A stretch of 9,581 nucleotides of DNA from Scatomorpha gallistercoris (GTDB lineage Bacteria; Bacillota; Clostridia; Oscillospirales; Oscillospiraceae). The notes below the pieces were generated by a model that was given only the letters and a program-made list of their open reading frames with translations, had not been told where the DNA came from and made no database searches. Positions within the stretch are counted from its first letter, which is position 1, and each line of letters starts with the position of its first letter. This document shows, one piece after another, positions 5,402 through 9,581 of the stretch. The position numbers were made by a program, and so were the translations under genes. The DNA is taken from assembly GCA_018713005.1 (NCBI GenBank), contig DVFX01000072.1:1-9581 (forward strand), in the 5' to 3' direction.

Positions 5402-6541
5402 ATGACATTCGACTTCACCGAAGAACAAGTAATGATTCGTGACATGGTGCGCGAATTCACCAAGAAGGAAGTTGAGCCCCGCGACAAGTGGATGGACGAG
5501 AACGGCTTCGATTACGAGCTGCATAAGAAGCTCACCCAGGCCGGCCTCATGGGCATCCATCTGGACGAGAAGTACGGCGGTGGCGGCGGCGACGCGGTCA
5601 CCAGCATCATAGTAATTCACGAGCTGGCCAAGGGCAGCGCCTCTGTGGCCCTGTTCCTCGACGCCAACTGGCTGGCCTGCGACCTCATCCTATACCACGG
5701 CACCGAGGCGCAGAAGGACAAGTACCTGCCCCAGGCGGCGCAGGGCAAAATCTTCGCTTTCGGCCTGACCGAGAGCAGCGCGGGCTCCGACGCGGCCGGC
5801 ATCAAGAGCACCTGCATGCCCGCTGAGGACGGCGGCTGGATACTCAACGGCGGCAAGGCCTGGATAACCAACTCCGGCGTGGCCGACTACTACGTCATCC
5901 TTGCCAAGACCGACCCCGAGGCCGGCAACAAGGGCATCAGCGCCTTCATCGTCCCGAAGGACGCTGAGGGCCTGACCATCGGCAAGTTCGAGGACAAGAT
6001 GGGCATGCGCGGCAGCGCCACCTGCGAGCTGAGCTTCGACAACATCCATCTGCCTGCCGACGCCCTCCTGGGCGCCACCGGCCAGGGCTTCAAGATGGCC
6101 ATGGAGGCCCTCGACGGCGCCCGCATCAGTATCGGCGCCATCGCCGCCGGCCTGAGCGAGCACGCGATGACCGTCGCCAAGAACTACGCCAACGAGCGCA
6201 TGACCTTCGGCAAGCCCATCGCCAAGCACCAGGGCGTACAGTTCAAGTTCGCCGACATGGCCGCCGAGATACGCGCCATGGAGCTGCTGACCTACGACAC
6301 CGCCCGCATGAAGGCCGCCGGCAAGCGCCACACCCTCGAGGCGGCCGAGACCAAGCTGTTCTCCGGCACCCGCTGCACCCAGATTTGCCTCGAGTGCCAG
6401 CAGGTCCTGGGCGGCAACGGCTACTCCAAGGAGTACCACGTCGAGCGCTTCGTACGCGACGCCAAGCTGCTTGAGATAGGCGAGGGTACCAACGAGATTC
6501 TCCGCATGGTCATCGGCGGCACCGTCCTGGCCCAGAAATGA
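5402..6541 (+). CDS. Acyl-CoA dehydrogenase (short-chain/enoyl-CoA reductase type)
   Basis: This 379-residue FAD enzyme interconverts an acyl-CoA and its 2,3-enoyl-CoA, passing electrons to or from ETF. Visible features are the N-terminal helical domain, the FAD/substrate motif FGLTESSAGSD (120-130, usually TEP), ITNSGVADYYVI (155-166) at the flavin, GMRGSATCELSFDNIHLP (201-218), ERMTFGKPI (265-273), QVLGGNGYSKEYHVERFVRDAK (334-355) and the catalytic base Glu361 in IGEGTNEI. The length fits butyryl-CoA dehydrogenase and its relatives. AGGAGGG sits eight bases before ATG 5402. It is first in an operon with etfB, etfA and a CaiB-like CoA transferase. In an anaerobe the reductive direction, enoyl-CoA to acyl-CoA, is likely. 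Candidate substrates by context are crotonobetainyl-CoA, an aryl-acryloyl-CoA or crotonyl-CoA, none of which can be chosen from sequence. Isoleucine is mostly coded ATC, unlike thyA and folA. Confidence 0.92.
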   Translation: MTFDFTEEQVMIRDMVREFTKKEVEPRDKWMDENGFDYELHKKLTQAGLMGIHLDEKYGGGGGDAVTSIIVIHELAKGSASVALFLDANWLACDLILYHGTEAQKDKYLPQAAQGKIFAFGLTESSAGSDAAGIKSTCMPAEDGGWILNGGKAWITNSGVADYYVILAKTDPEAGNKGISAFIVPKDAEGLTIGKFEDKMGMRGSATCELSFDNIHLPADALLGATGQGFKMAMEALDGARISIGAIAAGLSEHAMTVAKNYANERMTFGKPIAKHQGVQFKFADMAAEIRAMELLTYDTARMKAAGKRHTLEAAETKLFSGTRCTQICLECQQVLGGNGYSKEYHVERFVRDAKLLEIGEGTNEILRMVIGGTVLAQK

Positions 6542-6555
6542 TCCCTGATTAAACA

Positions 6556-6581
6556 CTCTGCCCGGGTTTCCCCGGGCAGAG
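6556..6581 (+). other. Strong intercistronic hairpin between acd and etfB
   Basis: CTCTGCCCGGG (6556-6566) and CCCGGGCAGAG (6571-6581) form a perfect 11-bp stem with a TTTC loop, 14 bases after the acd stop. The following bases are CCAATAAAAAC, so there is no U-tract and it is not a standard intrinsic terminator. A likely role is to protect the 3' end of a processed acd RNA, or to partly lower readthrough, so that acd is made in excess over etfBA. Confidence 0.7.
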
Positions 6582-6611
6582 CCAATAAAAACTACAGTTC
6601 GGAGAGAGACA

Positions 6612-7397
6612 ATGAAGATACTTGTATTCGTAAAGCAGGTACCGGATACGGACGACGTAAAGCTCGACCCCAAGACCGGCAACCTGATGCGCGAAGGTGT
6701 TGAGAGCATCATGAACCCGCTCGACGCCAACGCGGTTGAGACGGCGCTCCGCCTCAAGGAGAAGTACGGCGGCACGGTAGTGGCCATCAGCATGGGTCCC
6801 CCGCAGGCCGATGAAGTGCTGAAGAAGGCCTTGGGCATGGGCTGCGACGAGAGCGTACTGCTCTCCGACCGCGCGCTCGGCGGCGCCGACACCCTGGCCA
6901 CCGGTTATCCGCTCGCCAAGGCGGCAGAGAAGATAGGCGAGTACGACCTGCTCATCTGCGGACGCCACGCCACCGACGCCGAGACCGCTCAGACCGGCCC
7001 CATCATCGCCGCCTTCCTGGGTATCCCGCAGGTCACCCTCTGCGGCGAGGTCGAGATTGAGGACGGCTGGGCCATCTGCGAGAGGCTCCTGCCCGACCGT
7101 ACCGAGAAGGTCAAGGTCAAGCTCCCGGCCCTCGTCACCGTCTGCGCCGAGGCCAACGAGCCGCGCTACCCGACCCCCATCAACATCATGAAGGCGCTCA
7201 AGAAGCCGCGCTACACCTGGAACGCCGAGGACCTGGGCTGCGACCCCGACATGATAGGCATCCCCGGCTCCCCCAGCTCCAACAAGCGCATCTTTGAGCC
7301 GCCGAAGCGCAACACCGACACCAAGTACTTCGAGGGCGAGCCCGAGGCCATAGCCAAGGCCATAGCCGACGTACTCGAAGCCGAGCACATAATATAA
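6612..7397 (+). CDS. etfB: Electron transfer flavoprotein, beta subunit
   Basis: This 261-residue ETF beta subunit opens with the family start KILVFVKQVPDTDDVKLD and has NPLDANAVETAL at 35-46 followed by GTVVAISMGPPQADEVLKKALGMGCDE (54-80). The nucleotide-binding segment is LLICGRHATDAETAQTGPIIAAFLGIPQV (113-141). In plain ETFs this site binds AMP; in electron-bifurcating ETFs of anaerobes, with a similar GRQA-DGDTAQVGP pattern, it binds the second FAD. The match suggests, but does not prove, that this ETF couples NADH oxidation to reduction of ferredoxin and of the enoyl-CoA bound to the dehydrogenase. GGAGAGAG at 6601-6608 precedes ATG 6612. etfA begins 14 bases after its stop. Confidence 0.95.
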   Translation: MKILVFVKQVPDTDDVKLDPKTGNLMREGVESIMNPLDANAVETALRLKEKYGGTVVAISMGPPQADEVLKKALGMGCDESVLLSDRALGGADTLATGYPLAKAAEKIGEYDLLICGRHATDAETAQTGPIIAAFLGIPQVTLCGEVEIEDGWAICERLLPDRTEKVKVKLPALVTVCAEANEPRYPTPINIMKALKKPRYTWNAEDLGCDPDMIGIPGSPSSNKRIFEPPKRNTDTKYFEGEPEAIAKAIADVLEAEHII

Positions 7398-7411
7398 GGA
7401 GGCGAATACCA

Positions 7412-8419
7412 ATGACTAAAGAAGAATGCAAGGGCATCTGGGTGTTCGCCGAGCAGGAAAACGGCGTCCTCTCCGGCACGGATTTTGAGCTGCTGGCCAA
7501 GGCGCACGACCTGAAAGAGAAGCTGGGCGGCACGGACACCGTCACGGCGGTGCTGCTGGGCGACAACGTCGCCGGTCTGGTCGACACGCTCTACGCCTAC
7601 GGCGCGGAGCAGGTCATCCTGGCCGAGAACGCGAATTTGAAGGACTACAGCGCGCGCCCCTACGAGAAGGTGCTCGTCGACCTCGCCAACAAGTACAAGC
7701 CGAGCATATTCCTGTTCGCCGCCAGCCCGATAGGGCGCGACGTGGCTCCGCGCGTGATGTGCGACCTTCGCACCGGTCTGACCGCCGACGCCATCGACCT
7801 CGACGTGGACGAGGACGGCGTGTTCGTGCAGACCACCCCGAACTTCGGCGGCAACATACTCAGCCACATCGTCATACTCGAGAAGCGCCCGCAGATGGTC
7901 ACGGTGCACCCGAAGGTGTTCGAGCCGTTTGCGCCCAAAGCCGGCGCGACCGGCGAGCTCATCACCGAGAGCGTCGAGGTCGAGGCCGATGCCGACTACG
8001 TCGTGCTGGAGACCAGCATGAAGAAGTTCGAGGGCAAGCCGATAGACGAGTGCGACGTGCTTGTGGCCGGAGGCCGCGGCATAAAGAGCGAGGAAGACCT
8101 CGCGCAGCTGCGTGAGCTGGCGCAGCTCCTCGGCGGAGAGCTGGCCTGCTCCAGGCCGCTCAACGACAACGGCTGGATGCCGCACGAGGATCAGATAGGA
8201 CAGAGCGGCACAACAGTCAAGCCCAAGTTCATACTGAACGTCGCCATCTCAGGCTCCGTCCAGTACCTGGCCGGTATGCAGAACTCCGGCTGCATCATGA
8301 GCATCAACCACACGGCGAGCGCGCCTATATACGACGTCTCGCACTACGGCGCGGTGGTCGACTACCGCAAGGTCATACCCGCGCTCATAGAGGAGATCAA
8401 AGCCCGCAAGGCTAAGTAA
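7412..8419 (+). CDS. etfA: Electron transfer flavoprotein, alpha subunit
   Basis: The 335 residues have the two-domain ETF alpha layout: an N-terminal alpha/beta domain (GIWVFAEQENG; FLFAASPIGRDVAPRVMCDLRTGLTAD, 100-126) and a C-terminal FAD domain with VAGGRGIKSEEDL (218-230), CSRPLNDNGWMPHEDQIGQSGTTVKP (246-271), AISGSVQYLAGMQ (278-290) and SINHTASAPIYDVSHYGAVVDY (297-318). It pairs with EtfB and carries FAD that exchanges electrons with the dehydrogenase. No N-terminal ferredoxin domain is present, unlike CarE of the caffeate system. Two usually conserved spots differ: the His of GISGAIQH is Tyr285, and NKD is NHT at 299-301. AAGGAGG (7396-7402) overlaps the etfB stop codon, nine bases before ATG 7412, so the two genes are closely coupled. 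Confidence 0.95.
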   Translation: MTKEECKGIWVFAEQENGVLSGTDFELLAKAHDLKEKLGGTDTVTAVLLGDNVAGLVDTLYAYGAEQVILAENANLKDYSARPYEKVLVDLANKYKPSIFLFAASPIGRDVAPRVMCDLRTGLTADAIDLDVDEDGVFVQTTPNFGGNILSHIVILEKRPQMVTVHPKVFEPFAPKAGATGELITESVEVEADADYVVLETSMKKFEGKPIDECDVLVAGGRGIKSEEDLAQLRELAQLLGGELACSRPLNDNGWMPHEDQIGQSGTTVKPKFILNVAISGSVQYLAGMQNSGCIMSINHTASAPIYDVSHYGAVVDYRKVIPALIEEIKARKAK

Positions 8420-8446
8420 TATCTACACGAAAAGGAGCAAGAAAAA

Positions 8447-9581
8447 ATGAGCGATCGCAAGTTCATCATCCCCGAGTACGGCCCGTTTGCCGGTATGCGT
8501 GTCATCACCTCCGGCTCTCTTATCGCCATGCCCTTCGCCGCGACCATGCTGGCCGACTTCGGCGCTGAGGTCATCCACATCGAGCGTCCCGGCGTGGGCG
8601 ACACGCTGCGTATGCTCGCTCCCTTCGCTGAGGTCAACGGCAAGAAGGTCGGCACCGCCTGGGCGCAGGACGCGCGCAACAAGCTCAGCCTGACCCTCGA
8701 GCTGAACCTCAAGCACCCCGAGGTCAAGGAGCTGTTCTACGGCCTCATCAAGGAAGCCGACATCTTCATGGAGAACATGGTCTGGCTCGACAAGCTGGGC
8801 ATCTATGACGAGGAGCTGCTGAAGGTCAACCCGAAGCTGGTCATCGTCCACATCTCCGGCCTCGGCAATGCCAAGTTCGGCGGTGTGCCCAGCGTCTGCA
8901 ACCGCGCCAGCTACGACATGATAGGCCAGGCCTTCTCCGGCTGGCTGTATCTGCAGGGCTTCAAGGACCGCGACCCCGTCGTCGCCAAGCCCTATATGAA
9001 CGACTTCGTCTCCGCCTTCGCCGCCCTGTTCGGCACTCTCGCGGCCTACAACGTCGCGCAGAAGACCGGCAAGGGTCAGGTCGTCGACGTGGCTCAGTTC
9101 GAGGCCATGGCTCAGTACATGTGCGGAACCTACACCAGCTACACCATGGCCGGCGCCGTGACCGAGCGCAGCGGCAACGCCTCCCCGGCCTTCCAGCCCT
9201 ACGACCTCTTTGAGAGCAAGGACGGCGCCCTCGTCGCCCTCGGCGCGTTCGGCCCCGGCGTGTACAAGCGCTGCATCCAGGCTCTGGGCTTCGACCTCGA
9301 GTATTTCAACTACAAGGATTGCTCCTCCGGCCCCGAGGCCGTGGCCAGCGAAAAGGGCCGCGAGCTGAACGCCAAGGTCGTCGAGTGGTGCAAGGCTCAC
9401 ACCGCCGCCGAGATCGAGCAGATCATGGAGGATGCGAAGGTTCCCTGCTCCAAGGTCAACAACGCCAAGGACACCTTCGAGAACGAGCACTTCAAGTCCC
9501 GCGGCGACTGGATCACCTACGAGGATCAGACCGTCGGCGCCGACATCACCGCCTTCGGCATCGCCCCGAAGCTCAGCGAGA
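8447..9581 (+). CDS. CaiB/BaiF-type family III CoA transferase (partial, 3' end missing)
   Basis: The first 378 codons are present and the frame runs off the right edge; full-length relatives are about 400 residues. Family III transferases move CoA between carboxylic acids through an aspartyl-CoA intermediate. The likely catalytic residue is Asp186 in KPYMNDFVSAF, aligned with Asp169 of E. coli CaiB. Similarity to CaiB is also seen at YGPFAGMRVITSG (11-23), DFGAEVIHIE (37-46), NPKLVIVHISGLG (128-140), YDMIGQAFSGWL (156-167) and TGKGQVVDVAQFEAM (207-221). It resembles carnitine CoA transferase more than cinnamoyl-CoA transferase FldA, but the substrate is not proven. AAAGGAG (8431-8437) lies nine bases before ATG 8447, 27 bases after etfA, in the acd-etfBA operon. 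Isoleucine is almost only ATC (about 17 ATC to 1 ATA), which suggests high expression. Confidence 0.92.
   Translation, partial: MSDRKFIIPEYGPFAGMRVITSGSLIAMPFAATMLADFGAEVIHIERPGVGDTLRMLAPFAEVNGKKVGTAWAQDARNKLSLTLELNLKHPEVKELFYGLIKEADIFMENMVWLDKLGIYDEELLKVNPKLVIVHISGLGNAKFGGVPSVCNRASYDMIGQAFSGWLYLQGFKDRDPVVAKPYMNDFVSAFAALFGTLAAYNVAQKTGKGQVVDVAQFEAMAQYMCGTYTSYTMAGAVTERSGNASPAFQPYDLFESKDGALVALGAFGPGVYKRCIQALGFDLEYFNYKDCSSGPEAVASEKGRELNAKVVEWCKAHTAAEIEQIMEDAKVPCSKVNNAKDTFENEHFKSRGDWITYEDQTVGADITAFGIAPKLSE

Noticed and set aside
6556..6581. Hairpin after acd as an intrinsic terminator
   Set aside because: No U-tract follows, and the next genes (etfBA) are functional partners with no clear promoter of their own.
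5690..6901. Long open frame of about 403 codons on the minus strand opposite acd and etfB
   Set aside because: It lies opposite two well-supported genes, has the low-complexity Gly/Ala/Val/Leu composition typical of antisense frames in GC-rich DNA, and spans their junction hairpin.
7412..8419. EtfA acting in dipicolinate synthesis, as reported for Clostridium perfringens, which lacks DpaAB
   Set aside because: This genome has dpaA-dpaB, and etfA sits between etfB and a CoA transferase gene under a different promoter.
8423..9490. Open frame of about 355 codons on the minus strand opposite the CoA transferase gene
   Set aside because: Composition is repetitive (GVLGVVDLGAG, LLDLGVLEVQLEG) and mirrors codon periodicity of the CaiB-like gene; no ribosome binding site or family match.

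Overview
The window reads as chromosome of a GC-rich, spore-forming, anaerobic Firmicute, most likely a Clostridia of the Oscillospirales kind. This is inferred from the two dipicolinate synthase genes (a spore-core function), strong Firmicute-type ribosome binding sites, consensus sigma-A promoters, and an acyl-CoA dehydrogenase/ETF set typical of anaerobes. All main genes have recognisable families; no tRNA, rRNA, CRISPR array, phage or insertion-sequence gene was seen.

Layout from left to right: (1) the 3' end of a P-type cation ATPase gene (+), ending in a terminator pair shared with a convergent GNAT acetyltransferase gene (-). (2) dpaA-dpaB (-), a two-gene operon for dipicolinic acid synthesis, with a 4-base overlap, a TTG start for dpaB, its own terminator and a sigma-K-like promoter. 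(3) thyA-folA (+), divergent from dpaAB: thymidylate synthase followed by dihydrofolate reductase. ThyA oxidises methylene-tetrahydrofolate to dihydrofolate and FolA recycles it. A palindromic terminator follows. (4) An AraC-family regulator gene (-), divergent from (5) an operon (+) of acyl-CoA dehydrogenase, etfB, etfA and a CaiB-like family III CoA transferase, which runs off the right edge.

The last block is the most interesting. CaiB-type transferase, acyl-CoA dehydrogenase and ETF together suggest that a carboxylic acid is activated by CoA exchange and its enoyl-CoA form is reduced (or the saturated form oxidised) using an ETF. The EtfB motif resembles that of electron-bifurcating ETFs. 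This resembles the carnitine (cai/fix), caffeate (car) and cinnamate (fld/acd) systems, but the substrate cannot be read from the sequence. The 251-base AT-rich gap between the regulator and the operon holds repeats that look like operators, and the regulator's own promoter sits on its apparent start codon. EtfA departs from the usual FAD-site motif, and a strong hairpin without a U-tract separates acd from etfB.
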